Below are positions 32,746-41,066 of a DNA stretch of 50,722 nucleotides, in pieces. The stretch's first letter is position 1; each line of letters starts with the position of its first letter. The position numbers were made by a program, and so were the translations under genes. The notes under the pieces are model-generated. The model ran no database searches. It was not told the origin of the DNA and saw nothing but the letters and a program-made list of their open reading frames with translations. Source of the DNA: DATHBD01 sp035296325 (GTDB taxonomy: Bacteria; Actinomycetota; Actinomycetes; Mycobacteriales; Micromonosporaceae); NCBI GenBank assembly GCA_035296325.1, contig DATHBD010000003.1, positions 1 through 50,722 of the forward strand. The letters are read 5' to 3'.

Positions 32746-35502
32746 TCAGGTCTGCGCCTGCCCGGCCAGGACGTGGGCGAGTTCGGTGCGCGAGCGCACC
32801 CCGAACTTCGGGTAGACCTTGTGCAGGTGGTACTCGACGGTGCGCGGGCTCAGGAACAGCCGAGCGGCTACCTCCTTTGTGGACAGTCCCTCGGTGACCA
32901 ACCGCACGACCGTGAGTTCCTGCGGGGTGAGCTGGTGCAGATCGGCGGGCTCCGGGTTGCCGACCGTTTCCCCGGTGGCCCGGAGTTCGCCGCGGGCGCG
33001 CTCGGCCAGTGGCCGGCAGCCGAGCCGTTCCAGGTCGAGCAGGGCGGCCCGCAGGTGCTCCCGGGCCGCGGCATGGCGACGGGCCCGCCGCAGCCACTGT
33101 CCGTACAGCAACCGGGTGCGGGCCAGTTCCAGCGGAGCCTCTCCGACCGGGTGCGCGGCCACCGCCGCGGTGAAGAGTTCGTCGATGTCGCCGTCACCGA
33201 CCAGGGCGCGGCAACGCAACAGCAGAGCCCGGAGCCGGGGACTGTCCAGGGCGGCGCTGCGCAGCTGCAGTCGTTGCAGGATCTGCCGGGCGGAGTCGTG
33301 GGCTCCTGCGCCCACGGCGGCCTCGACGTGATCGGGCAGAGCCATCATCGAGACGGACAGACTCGCCTCTCCGGGCCCGGCGGCAGCCATGGTGTCGAGC
33401 CGCTGTAGCGCGGCGGCGTACCGGCCGTGCACCAGGTCGAGCTGTGCCAGCGCATGCGTCGCGGCACCGGCCGCCAGGCCGAGCCGGCGCGGCCCGGCGA
33501 GGGCAAGCGCCTGCGCCGCGGCTTCCTGGCAGCGGTCGTCGTCGCCGCGCACGGCGGCGGTGGCGGCGAGCCCAGCCAACAGCAGCGCCGCCGAACTGTC
33601 CTGGCCGGTTTCCCGTGCCAGGGTGGCGCCTTCCGTGCCAAGAGCCGTAGCAGCCGGGTAACTACCTTGCGCGTACTCCAGAACCGCGGACATCTCCAGC
33701 GCGTGCACGAGCAGACCAGTCATTGCGCCGTTGCGGGCCGCGGCGGTGGCCCGTTGCGCAAGCGCCGCCGCCTCGGCCAGCCGCCCCAGGAACATCGCCG
33801 CCTTGGCCGCCCAGGTCAGCCGGTCCGGCGCGACCTGCCGCTCCGCCTGCTCGATCACCACGGCGAGCCGCCGCTGGGCGGTGGCCGGGTCGCCGGCCAG
33901 CGCGGCGGCCAGTCCGCTGGCGTAGTTGCGGTGGAAGGCGGCGTCGGGGTCGTCGCCCGGCCTGATCGCCTCGGCGAGCGCGCCACAGCGCAGCACGCCG
34001 GCCAGGTCCCCGTACCACGAGGCGGCCTCGGTGGCGTGCACCAGCATCCGGGCGGCCATCGCCGGCCGCCGATCGGCGATCGTCGGTGCCGCCTGCACCA
34101 GAATCGTGTGGGCGTCCCAGGCGTCGCCCTGCCGCCAGGTCACCAGACCGCGAAGTTCGGCGATCTGCGCCACCTGCAGGACGTCGGTAGCCTGCCCATG
34201 GGCGCTGTCCAGAGCCGCGTACGCCAGGTCCGCCTGACCGGCCAGCCACGCCGCCCGGGCGGCAGCCACGTGTCTGCCGACCGCCACCCCTGGCTCGGCG
34301 CTCAGCTCCGCGGCCCGTCGCAGCGCGGTGGCCGCGGCCACGTGGGCCCCTCTCGACGTGGACCGGCCGGCTGCAGCCTCGAGCGCGTCGGCGACCTCGT
34401 CATCGTGACCCAGCGCCGCCGCGGCGGCGTGCCACACCCGGCGGTCCACCTCGGCGGGATCGGTCAGTACCGCGGCCAGCGTCTGGTGCACCAGCCGGCG
34501 TTGGGTGAAGCTGGCCCCCGCCACGACCGCGGAGCGCACCAGCGGGTGCCGGAACGCCACACCCGTACCAGGGTCGATGCGCACCAGCCCGCTCTGCTCC
34601 GCCTCCAGCACCGCGGCCGGTTCGATCCGGAGCCGGTCCACGGCCGCGAGCAGCGCGGTCAACCGGCCGCTGGTGTCCGTGGCCGCCACCAGCAATGCCA
34701 ATTGCGCCGCCGGCGACAGTCGCCGGGCCTGGTCCAGGAAGACGCGCTGCAGGTCAGCGGGCAGCGGCAACGGGTCGGGCAGGGGCGACCGGCCGGCCAA
34801 CTGTGCCGGGCTCAACAGTCGGGCCAGCTCCCGCAGGGCCAGCGGGTGTCCATCGGTCAGCGCCGTCAACCGGTCCACCACGTGGGCCACCGGCGGAGCC
34901 GGCGCGCACCCCGACAGCAGCTCGCCGGCGGCCTGCGCGGACAGGCCGGCGATGTCCACGATCCGGAGTTCCGGCGGCAGGGGCGGGCCGCCACGGTGGT
35001 CGCCGGTGGCCACGTCGGGTCGCGCCCCGAGCAGCATGGCCACGCCCTCGGTACCGAGTCGACGGGCGGCGAAGACCAGCGCGTCGGCGGAGGCCCGGTC
35101 GAGCCAGTGCAGATCGTCGACCACACACAGGACGCCATCGGCCAGCTCGCCCAGCAGGGTGAGCAGCCCGGCACCGACCAGCAGGCGGTTCACCCCGTCG
35201 GCTCGGACCAGGCCCAGCGCCGCCCGCAGCGCGTCGCGTTGCACGTCCGGCAGCGCGTCGATGCGGTCGACGACCGGCCGGACCATCTGGTGCAGTCCGG
35301 CGTACGGCAGTTCCGACTCCGACTGCACACCGGTGGCCCGCAGCACGGTCATCCCGGTGGCGTGCCGCGCCGCGTAGTCCAGCAGCGCCGACTTGCCGAC
35401 GCCGGCGTGCCCCCGCAGCAGTACCGCACCGCTGATCCCGGCACGCGCGGCAGCCACCAGGTCATCGAGCGCCGCGCATTCGCTCCGCCGGCCGTACAGC
35501 AC
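32746..35502 (-). CDS. LAL-family LuxR regulator with AAA ATPase and TPR-like helices
   Basis: A 918-aa large ATP-binding regulator of the LuxR family (MalT-like). N-terminal AAA domain: YGRRSECAALDDL, Walker A RGHAGVGKSALLDY (about 30-43), Walker B LCVVDDLHWLDRAS (about 125-138). The middle 550 residues are alpha-helical repeats. The C-terminal LuxR HTH (about 850-912) reads LTPQELTVVRLVTEG and LSPRTVEYHLHKVYPKFGVRSR (in parts). Such proteins activate secondary metabolism or sugar genes in response to a ligand. It reads leftward between the serine hydrolase and GNAT genes, opposite to the ABC modules. GTG start. Confidence 0.92.
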   Translation of the reverse strand: MLYGRRSECAALDDLVAAARAGISGAVLLRGHAGVGKSALLDYAARHATGMTVLRATGVQSESELPYAGLHQMVRPVVDRIDALPDVQRDALRAALGLVRADGVNRLLVGAGLLTLLGELADGVLCVVDDLHWLDRASADALVFAARRLGTEGVAMLLGARPDVATGDHRGGPPLPPELRIVDIAGLSAQAAGELLSGCAPAPPVAHVVDRLTALTDGHPLALRELARLLSPAQLAGRSPLPDPLPLPADLQRVFLDQARRLSPAAQLALLVAATDTSGRLTALLAAVDRLRIEPAAVLEAEQSGLVRIDPGTGVAFRHPLVRSAVVAGASFTQRRLVHQTLAAVLTDPAEVDRRVWHAAAAALGHDDEVADALEAAAGRSTSRGAHVAAATALRRAAELSAEPGVAVGRHVAAARAAWLAGQADLAYAALDSAHGQATDVLQVAQIAELRGLVTWRQGDAWDAHTILVQAAPTIADRRPAMAARMLVHATEAASWYGDLAGVLRCGALAEAIRPGDDPDAAFHRNYASGLAAALAGDPATAQRRLAVVIEQAERQVAPDRLTWAAKAAMFLGRLAEAAALAQRATAAARNGAMTGLLVHALEMSAVLEYAQGSYPAATALGTEGATLARETGQDSSAALLLAGLAATAAVRGDDDRCQEAAAQALALAGPRRLGLAAGAATHALAQLDLVHGRYAAALQRLDTMAAAGPGEASLSVSMMALPDHVEAAVGAGAHDSARQILQRLQLRSAALDSPRLRALLLRCRALVGDGDIDELFTAAVAAHPVGEAPLELARTRLLYGQWLRRARRHAAAREHLRAALLDLERLGCRPLAERARGELRATGETVGNPEPADLHQLTPQELTVVRLVTEGLSTKEVAARLFLSPRTVEYHLHKVYPKFGVRSRTELAHVLAGQAQT

Positions 35503-35581
35503 CTACTGATGGTATGGCTGCCGGTCGGCACTGGTGAAACCACGGATGCCCCACCGGTACCGGTACGGCGAGGCTCAACCC

Positions 35582-36034
35582 GTGACGATCGAAGCGAGGC
35601 TGGTGAACCTGCGCCGGCCCAGGACCGGTGACCTGCCGCTGGCGGCTCGGCTGTTCGCGGAGCCGCGGTGCTGGGTGAGTCTGTGGCGGGCGGTGCCGCC
35701 GCCCAGGCGCACGTTCCCGCGGCGGTACGCCATTACCGTCGCGGGTCGTGCCTGCGGCTTCGTGTGGCTCTGCCCGGCGGGGCGCGCCGGGGCGACCGGC
35801 CTGGCGGTCTGGGTCTCCAGGCCCGACCGGGGCCGGGGCATCGGCACCGCTGCCGTAGCCCAGGCGTGCCGGCCAGGGTTCGACGGACAGCACCTGCAAC
35901 AGATCCAGGCGACCGCACTGATCACCCAGGGCGACTGGCAGCGGGTGCTCGAGAAGAACGGCTTCACGGCGCCGAGCCCCCAGACGCCCGGCGACGGGCA
36001 GCTGACCTTCACCATCCGGCCGCACCTGCGGTAG
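35582..36034 (+). CDS. GNAT-family N-acetyltransferase
   Basis: A 150-aa GNAT enzyme. The core acetyl-CoA motif is VWVSRPDRGRGIGTAAVAQA (about 79-98; R-G-R-G-I-G loop). It is followed by the late-strand ALITQGDWQRVLEKNGF, where the Asn and Gly-Phe near the end are typical. The substrate is not readable; antibiotic or amine acetylation is possible given the neighbourhood (inference). The GTG at 35582 (GCGAGG 8 bases upstream) is preferred over GTG 35534. Divergent from the LAL gene and followed in 40 bases by the CPBP gene. Confidence 0.72.
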   Translation: MTIEARLVNLRRPRTGDLPLAARLFAEPRCWVSLWRAVPPPRRTFPRRYAITVAGRACGFVWLCPAGRAGATGLAVWVSRPDRGRGIGTAAVAQACRPGFDGQHLQQIQATALITQGDWQRVLEKNGFTAPSPQTPGDGQLTFTIRPHLR

Positions 36035-36074
36035 CCCGGCCGCCTGCCAACCCCACTCACGAACGGAGCCAGTC

Positions 36075-37010
36075 ATGTCCACCGACCAACCACGGCCGCC
36101 GGACCGCCCCGGGCCCGAGCCGGGGATCACCGGTGTGATCCGCCGACACCCGCTGGGCGCGTTCTTCGCCTGGTTCTTCACCGTCGGTCAGGCCCTCGCC
36201 TTCACCCCGGTGCTGATCGAGACAGGCCTGCCGGCGCAGGTGTTCGTCGTCGCCAGCACGCTTGTCGGCCTGCTGCTGCCCACCCTGGTGATCACCCGCA
36301 TCGTCGCCGGTCGCGCCGGCGTGCGGGCACTGTGGCAGCGTGCCGTTGCCGTACGCGCCTCGCTGGCCTGGTACGCGCTGGCGCTGCTCGGCCTGCCTTT
36401 GCTGGCTGTCGTGATCACCGCCGCCCTGCTCGGAATGCCGGCCGACCTGTCCCCGTCGGTGCTCGGCGCGGCGCTGGCCGGCAATCTGCTGCTGCCACTG
36501 CTGCTCACCTTCCTGCCGAACAACTGTTGGGAGGAGGTCGCCTGGCAGGGTTTCGTGCAGGACCGCCTACAGGGCCGCCACGGCCCGGTCCGGGCTGCCC
36601 TGCTCACCGCCCCGCTGTTCGCTCTGCAGCACGTCGCGCTGACGGCCGGTAACCCGCCGGTCGTCGCGGCGCTGATGATGCTGATGCTGACCGTGCTGGT
36701 GTTCCCGTTCCGCCTACTCACCGCCTGGATCTACAACCGGACCGGGAGCCTGTTCCTGGTCGGGCTGGTGCACGGCACCGGCAACGCGGTTGCCGGTGGC
36801 AGCGGTTTCCAGGACGGGTTCCTGGCCCGGCTCTACCCCGATCAGGTCGTCGCGGTGCTCGCGCACCAGCTCTCCTACGTCGTGCTCGCTCTGATCGTGG
36901 TCGTCGCCACCCGGGGCCGGCTCGCCGCCCGCACGAAGCACTCCGCCACCCGCCCCGCAACGGCCCGCGCCGCTGCCCACCCCGATCGCCCGATAAGGAG
37001 CCTGACGTGA
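36075..37010 (+). CDS. CPBP-family intramembrane protein (Abi/Rce1-like)
   Basis: A 311-aa polytopic protein of the CPBP (CAAX protease and bacteriocin-processing) family with about eight helices. The three motif regions are present: EEVAWQGF (about 154-161), FALQHVALT (about 178-186) and LVHGTGNA (about 230-237). The family's EExxxR motif has Gln where Arg is usual, so proteolysis is plausible but not assured. Members process peptides or give immunity to bacteriocins. It overlaps the second ABC ATPase as GTGA, placing it in that operon. Confidence 0.82.
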   Translation: MSTDQPRPPDRPGPEPGITGVIRRHPLGAFFAWFFTVGQALAFTPVLIETGLPAQVFVVASTLVGLLLPTLVITRIVAGRAGVRALWQRAVAVRASLAWYALALLGLPLLAVVITAALLGMPADLSPSVLGAALAGNLLLPLLLTFLPNNCWEEVAWQGFVQDRLQGRHGPVRAALLTAPLFALQHVALTAGNPPVVAALMMLMLTVLVFPFRLLTAWIYNRTGSLFLVGLVHGTGNAVAGGSGFQDGFLARLYPDQVVAVLAHQLSYVVLALIVVVATRGRLAARTKHSATRPATARAAAHPDRPIRSLT

Positions 37011-37951
37011 TCGAGATCGAAGACCTGACCAAGGTGTACGGCCGGAAGACCGCCGTTGACCACCTGACCGTGACCGTGCGACCCGGCGTGGTCACCGGGT
37101 TCCTCGGCCCGAACGGCGCCGGCAAGTCCACCACGATGCGCGCCGTTCTCGGCCTGGACCGCCCCACGAGCGGGCAGGTCCGCATCAACGGCCGTCGCTA
37201 CGCCGAACACCGGGCGCCGCTGCGAGAAGTCGGCGCGTTGCTGGAGGCCAAGGCGTTCCATCCGGGTCGCAGCGGGTACCACCATCTGCTCGCCCTGGCC
37301 GCGACCACGGGCATCAGCAAACGCCGCGTCCACCAGGTCATCGACATGGTTGGCCTGGACGAGGTCGCCAGCCGGCGGACCCGCGGGTTCTCCCTCGGCA
37401 TGGGCCAGCGACTCGGCATCGCCGCCGCCCTGCTCGGCGACCCGGCCGTGATCATCCTGGACGAGCCCGTCAACGGGCTGGATCCCGACGGCATCCGGTG
37501 GATCCGCGGCCTCCTGCGGGATCTGGCCGGCGAGGGCCGCACGGTGTTCGTCTCCTCGCATCTGATGAGCGAGATGGCGTTGACCGCCGACCACCTGGTC
37601 ATCGTCGGTCGGGGTCGGCTGATCGCCGACGTGCCCATGGAGCAGATGACCGCGACGTCCACTGTGGTACGGGTTCGGACCCCGCACGCGGAACGGCTGC
37701 GAGCGCTGCTGGCCGCCCCCGACGTCACGATCACCGACGACCACGACGCCCTGGCCGTTACCGGCCGCACCGCCGACCAGATCTCGGATCTGGCCTTCAC
37801 CAACCGGTTGCTGCTGCAGGAGATCACTCCCGTGCACACCTCGTTGGAGGACGCCTACCTGGCGCTGACCCGACACGACATCGAATACCAGTCCACCACG
37901 ACGCCCAGCAGCACCACGCCCAGCACCACGAGCCGGAGGGCCGCCGCATGA
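37007..37951 (+). CDS. ABC-2 type exporter ATPase, copy 2
   Basis: A 314-aa close paralogue of the ATPase at 29514. Walker A GPNGAGKSTTM, signature FSLGMGQRLGIA, Walker B VIILDEPVNGLDP and the switch His are all intact. The first 210 residues differ at only about 15 positions (by eye), and the two diverge mainly in the last 100. The extra length is a Thr/Ser/Pro stretch near the C-terminus encoded by AGCACCACGCCC-like repeats; both copies end SRRAAA. The start GTG overlaps the CPBP stop, and the stop overlaps the permease start as ATGA. Confidence 0.92.
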   Translation: MIEIEDLTKVYGRKTAVDHLTVTVRPGVVTGFLGPNGAGKSTTMRAVLGLDRPTSGQVRINGRRYAEHRAPLREVGALLEAKAFHPGRSGYHHLLALAATTGISKRRVHQVIDMVGLDEVASRRTRGFSLGMGQRLGIAAALLGDPAVIILDEPVNGLDPDGIRWIRGLLRDLAGEGRTVFVSSHLMSEMALTADHLVIVGRGRLIADVPMEQMTATSTVVRVRTPHAERLRALLAAPDVTITDDHDALAVTGRTADQISDLAFTNRLLLQEITPVHTSLEDAYLALTRHDIEYQSTTTPSSTTPSTTSRRAAA

Positions 37952-38814
37952 CCACCGTGAACAACCGACTCAGCCCAGTACCAGTCGGCACCGGACGTCC
38001 TGATCCAGCCGCAGCCGTCGCCCCGCCGCCGGCGACGGATCCGGGCGTCACCCTCACCCGGGTCGTAGCCTCGGAACTGCTCAAGCTGCTCAGCGTGCGG
38101 TCCACCTACTACGCGCTGCTGGCCACGGTTCTGGCGATCGTCGGCATCGGCACCTTCCTGGCGATCGGAATCGTCGTCGAGGAAACTCCGCCCGGCGCCG
38201 ACGCGACAGTCGACCCGACCGGCGGCGCCCTGTCCGGCGTCAGCCTCGCGGTCTACCTGGTGGCCGCCCTGGGTGTGCTCGCCGTGACCAGCGAGTACAG
38301 CACCGGGACCATCAAAGCCACACTCGCCGCGGTGCCGGAACGCGGCCTCCTCATTTGGGGAAAGCTGGTCGCCGTCGCGTCCATGACGTTCCTGGTCACC
38401 CTCGCATCCACCGTGACGGCCTTCTTCGCCGCGAAGGCCGTACTGTCCACGGACGACATGAGCATCTCGCTGACCACGCCCGGCGTCCTGCGCGCCGTCA
38501 CCGGGGCGGCGCTCTATCTCACCGCCGTCGCGCTGTTCGCCAGTGGCCTCGCCTGGCTTCTGCGCAGCACCGCCGGCGCCCTCGCCACGCTGTTCGGGAT
38601 TCTCATCGTGCTGCCCGTCGCCGCGTACCTGCTACCGGCACGCCTTCGCGACGACGTCATGCGCTACCTGCCGGACAGCGCCGGGATGGCCATCCTGCAA
38701 ACCACACCGAGCCCGGCCCAACTCCCACCCTGGACCGGCTTCGCCGTGTTCACCGCCTACACCGCTCTCACCCTGATCGCCGCTGCGCTGCTCCTCCAGC
38801 GCCGCGACGCTTGA
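37948..38814 (+). CDS. ABC-2 type exporter permease, copy 2
   Basis: A 288-aa six-helix permease, paralogue of the gene at 30443. The first 40 residues differ, while the membrane part keeps LAVYLVAALGVLAVTSEYST, GTIKATLAAVP, TPGVLRAVTGAALYL and LPDSAGMAILQT nearly unchanged. The bases around the start codon are identical to copy 1, pointing to a recent duplication or conversion. It is the last gene of the GNAT-CPBP-ABC run; a strong hairpin follows 6 bases after the stop. Confidence 0.9.
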   Translation: MTTVNNRLSPVPVGTGRPDPAAAVAPPPATDPGVTLTRVVASELLKLLSVRSTYYALLATVLAIVGIGTFLAIGIVVEETPPGADATVDPTGGALSGVSLAVYLVAALGVLAVTSEYSTGTIKATLAAVPERGLLIWGKLVAVASMTFLVTLASTVTAFFAAKAVLSTDDMSISLTTPGVLRAVTGAALYLTAVALFASGLAWLLRSTAGALATLFGILIVLPVAAYLLPARLRDDVMRYLPDSAGMAILQTTPSPAQLPPWTGFAVFTAYTALTLIAAALLLQRRDA

Positions 38815-38820
38815 CACAAC

Positions 38821-38858
38821 GAGGACGGGACGACCCCACCAGCGGCCGTCCCGTCCTC
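38821..38858 (+). terminator. Terminator of the second ABC operon
   Basis: A perfect 12-bp inverted repeat (GAGGACGGGACG / CGTCCCGTCCTC) around a 14-base loop, just after the permease stop. Confidence 0.78.
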
Positions 38859-38927
38859 CTCGGCATCCCGTCCGGCACGCGTCGATGTAGCCAGCCGGCA
38901 AGTCAGCCACTTCATCGAGGAGGAGCA

Positions 38928-40088
38928 ATGACCGGTACGGTCGCGATCGTGGGCGGCGGCCCGACCGGGCTCGCGCTGGCCCTGACCCTGGCCCGGCAGG
39001 GGGTGGCGTCCACCGTGTTCGCCGAGCACCTGCAGCCCACACCCGTCGACGAGTCCCGCGCGATCACGTGGATGCCGCGCGGCATGGAATTCCTGGACTG
39101 GGCCGGGCTGACGGCCCGGTTCGAGCGGATCGGCCTCCGCCGGTCGGCCCACGAGTTCCGCAGCGCTCGCGGTCTCCTGCTGGAAGTTCGGTACGACCAG
39201 TTGTGCCACGAGCATCCGTACACCTTGATGATCCCCCAGCACCACAGCGAAAGGCTGCTGCACGAGGCCGCCGTGGCGACCGGGCTCGTCGAGGTGCGTC
39301 GCGGACATCGGGTCGTCGACGCCAGTCAGGCTCCGGCCGCCGCAGTCCTGACCGTCGAGGGACCCGACGGCCGGTACGTCGAGCGGGCAAGCTGGGCCGT
39401 TGGCGCGGACGGGGCACGCAGCATCGTCCGCCGACGTCTGGGTATCAGGCAGCAATGGCGGGACTACGGCTTGGACTCCGCGGTCGCCGACTTCGAAATG
39501 ACCTGCGACCTCCCAGCCGACCGGTCGCGCATCGTCCTGGACCCCCGGCGCCCGTACGGGTTTTTCGCGTTCGCACCGGGGCGGTGGCGTCTGGTGTACC
39601 GCCTGAACCCCGGCGAGGACCGCCAGGCGATGACCACCGAGGCGAGTGCCACCACGCTGCTGTCGCACAAGCTGCCCGGGGCCCAGGTGCACCGGTTCCT
39701 GTGGTCCAGTGCCTTCCGACTGGGCCAGGGCCAGAGCACGACCTACCGCCACGGACGCTGGCTCCTCATCGGCGATGCCGCACACGCCATGGGCCCATCA
39801 GCCGGTGCCGGCATGATGATCGGGGTGCTCGGAGCCTGGCGGTTGGGGCGGTGCCTCGCCGAAGCCATCGCCGGCGGGTCCGACACGCCACTCGACCGCT
39901 ACGAATTGGAGCAACGGGCCGCCGCCGTCCAGGTGCAACACGACAACGCGCGGATCTTCGCGAACATGGCCGTCCGGTCCCGCCCCCTGGCCGCCGTCCG
40001 CAGCGGCGTACTCCGCGCGATGGGCCGCGTTCCCGCGGTGACCGCCAGGATGGCGCGGTCCGAAGCACTGCTGCACGTGCGGGCGTGA
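38928..40088 (+). CDS. FAD-dependent monooxygenase (PHBH/PheA-TfdB type)
   Basis: A 386-aa flavoprotein hydroxylase using NAD(P)H and O2. The Rossmann loop VAIVGGGPTGLALA is at residues 5-18, the DG motif WAVGADGARSIVRR is near 155-168, and the GD motif LIGDAAHAMGPSAGAGM is near 280-296. These are the three fingerprints of the group that contains aromatic hydroxylases and antibiotic-inactivating oxygenases. The substrate is unknown. GAGGAGGAG precedes ATG 38928. It is separated from the ABC operon by a terminator, so transcription is probably independent. Confidence 0.88.
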   Translation: MTGTVAIVGGGPTGLALALTLARQGVASTVFAEHLQPTPVDESRAITWMPRGMEFLDWAGLTARFERIGLRRSAHEFRSARGLLLEVRYDQLCHEHPYTLMIPQHHSERLLHEAAVATGLVEVRRGHRVVDASQAPAAAVLTVEGPDGRYVERASWAVGADGARSIVRRRLGIRQQWRDYGLDSAVADFEMTCDLPADRSRIVLDPRRPYGFFAFAPGRWRLVYRLNPGEDRQAMTTEASATTLLSHKLPGAQVHRFLWSSAFRLGQGQSTTYRHGRWLLIGDAAHAMGPSAGAGMMIGVLGAWRLGRCLAEAIAGGSDTPLDRYELEQRAAAVQVQHDNARIFANMAVRSRPLAAVRSGVLRAMGRVPAVTARMARSEALLHVRA

Positions 40089-40103
40089 AGCCCGAACAGC
40101 CGG

Positions 40104-40200
40104 TCAACCGCCGTGGATCCGACCGGAGTGCAGCTCGATCGTGACATCCGCGATGTCGATGAGGCGCGGGTCGTGGGTGGCCACCAGCGCCAGCGTCCCG
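40104..40200 (-). pseudogene. Tail of an ABC transporter ATPase gene (remnant)
   Basis: The leftward frame gives TLALVATHDPRLIDIADVTI and then ELHSGRIHGG before TGA. ATHD is the H-loop of ABC ATPases and the rest is their usual C-terminal end (MacB/LolD type). Upstream of about 40200 the frame no longer resembles the family, and there is no start, so only the last 30 or so codons survive. Confidence 0.72.
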
Positions 40201-40717
40201 CGGCCACCGCAACTGGAATCGCACGTAGCTCGCCGTACGCACAACGTGGTTTCGGTAGACCGCCGCGCCGTGGTCAAGCCCCGTCAAGCGCGGGAACTGC
40301 GGATCGCAGTCAGCTGCGTGGGCAGCCGGGAAGAACGGCAAGTGCGGAGCGCCTGGTCGCGTTCTTCGCCTGCCTCTACTTCGCCGCGTTGCGGCCGGGA
40401 GGAGCTCTGGGATCGCGGGCTCACGGCTGCCACCTCCATGAGAGCGGCTGGGGTTGCTTGACGCTGGAGAAGTCGAACCCGAGCGCAGGCGTAACTCGAC
40501 GTCCTCTCCCATTGGGGGGCGCGCCATCTCGCGCAGGGCGCTGTGCGGGCCGCTTGACCAGCGACAACAGCATCAAGATCATCTCATGAATATCCCGCAA
40601 CTGGCGACCAGCGGGCGGCGTTCGGTGGCCCATGGATGCAAACGTGTATCCGAGACGCGTTCATCCGCCGACTGGTATACGGCCTGTTCAGATGCCATAG
40701 CCGCTGCTCTTCGAGGT
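40201..40717. other. Gene-poor stretch at the 3' side of tRNA-Arg
   Basis: No supported gene. Open frames here lack ribosome sites and recognisable products. GC content is lower and mixed, as in decayed mobile DNA. I see no copy of the tRNA 3' end that would mark an attachment site. Confidence 0.5.
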
Positions 40718-40789
40718 GCCCCCGGCAGGATTCGAACCTGCGACACACGGTTTAGGAAACCGATGCTCTATCCCCTGAGCTACGAGGGC
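40718..40789 (-). tRNA. tRNA-Arg (anticodon CCT)
   Basis: Read leftward, 72 bases fold as a cloverleaf: acceptor GCCCTCG/CGGGGGC (one T-G pair), D arm GCTC/GAGC, anticodon arm TCGGT-TTCCTAA-ACCGT (U33, anticodon CCT reading AGG; the outermost pair is T-T), T arm GCAGG-TTCGAAT-CCTGC. CCA is not encoded. Confidence 0.92.
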
Positions 40790-40799
40790 GCGAGGGCCC

Positions 40800-40805
40800 A
40801 GCGTA
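40800..40805 (-). promoter_or_regulatory. -10 box of tRNA-Arg
   Basis: Read leftward TACGCT (TANNNT), 10 bases before the tRNA 5' end, the expected distance for a tRNA promoter. Confidence 0.5.
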
Positions 40806-40819
40806 CCTGCCTGCGGTGT

Positions 40820-40855
40820 CCGGCCGTTGCCAGGGTTTACCGGCCGTTGTCAGGG
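40820..40855. repeat. Two 16-bp direct repeats upstream of tRNA-Arg
   Basis: CCGGCCGTTGCCAGGG at 40820-40835 and CCGGCCGTTGTCAGGG at 40840-40855: 15 of 16 identical, 20-bp period (two helical turns). They lie in the -35 and upstream area of the leftward tRNA-Arg promoter. Confidence 0.75.
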
Positions 40856-41066
40856 GTTCCGTTCCGTCACAACGCCGACTGCGGAAGCGTCTAGGACGCC
40901 ATGGCGGGCAGGTAGGTGCTCCTAGTCCAATGTCTGTGCTGCTCACAGGCTTGTCGTCACTGTTTGGTTGTGGTGGTCGGTGTGTGGTTGCGGGAGGGGC
41001 TCGGTTCGGTCAACTTCCAGGTTTGGGGTCATGATCGCCGCGGTGGGGATCGGGTCGGCTTGATGG

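Noticed and set aside
40718..40789. Attachment-site duplication of the tRNA-Arg 3' end
   Set aside because: No second copy of the tRNA 3' end is visible within the flanking DNA.
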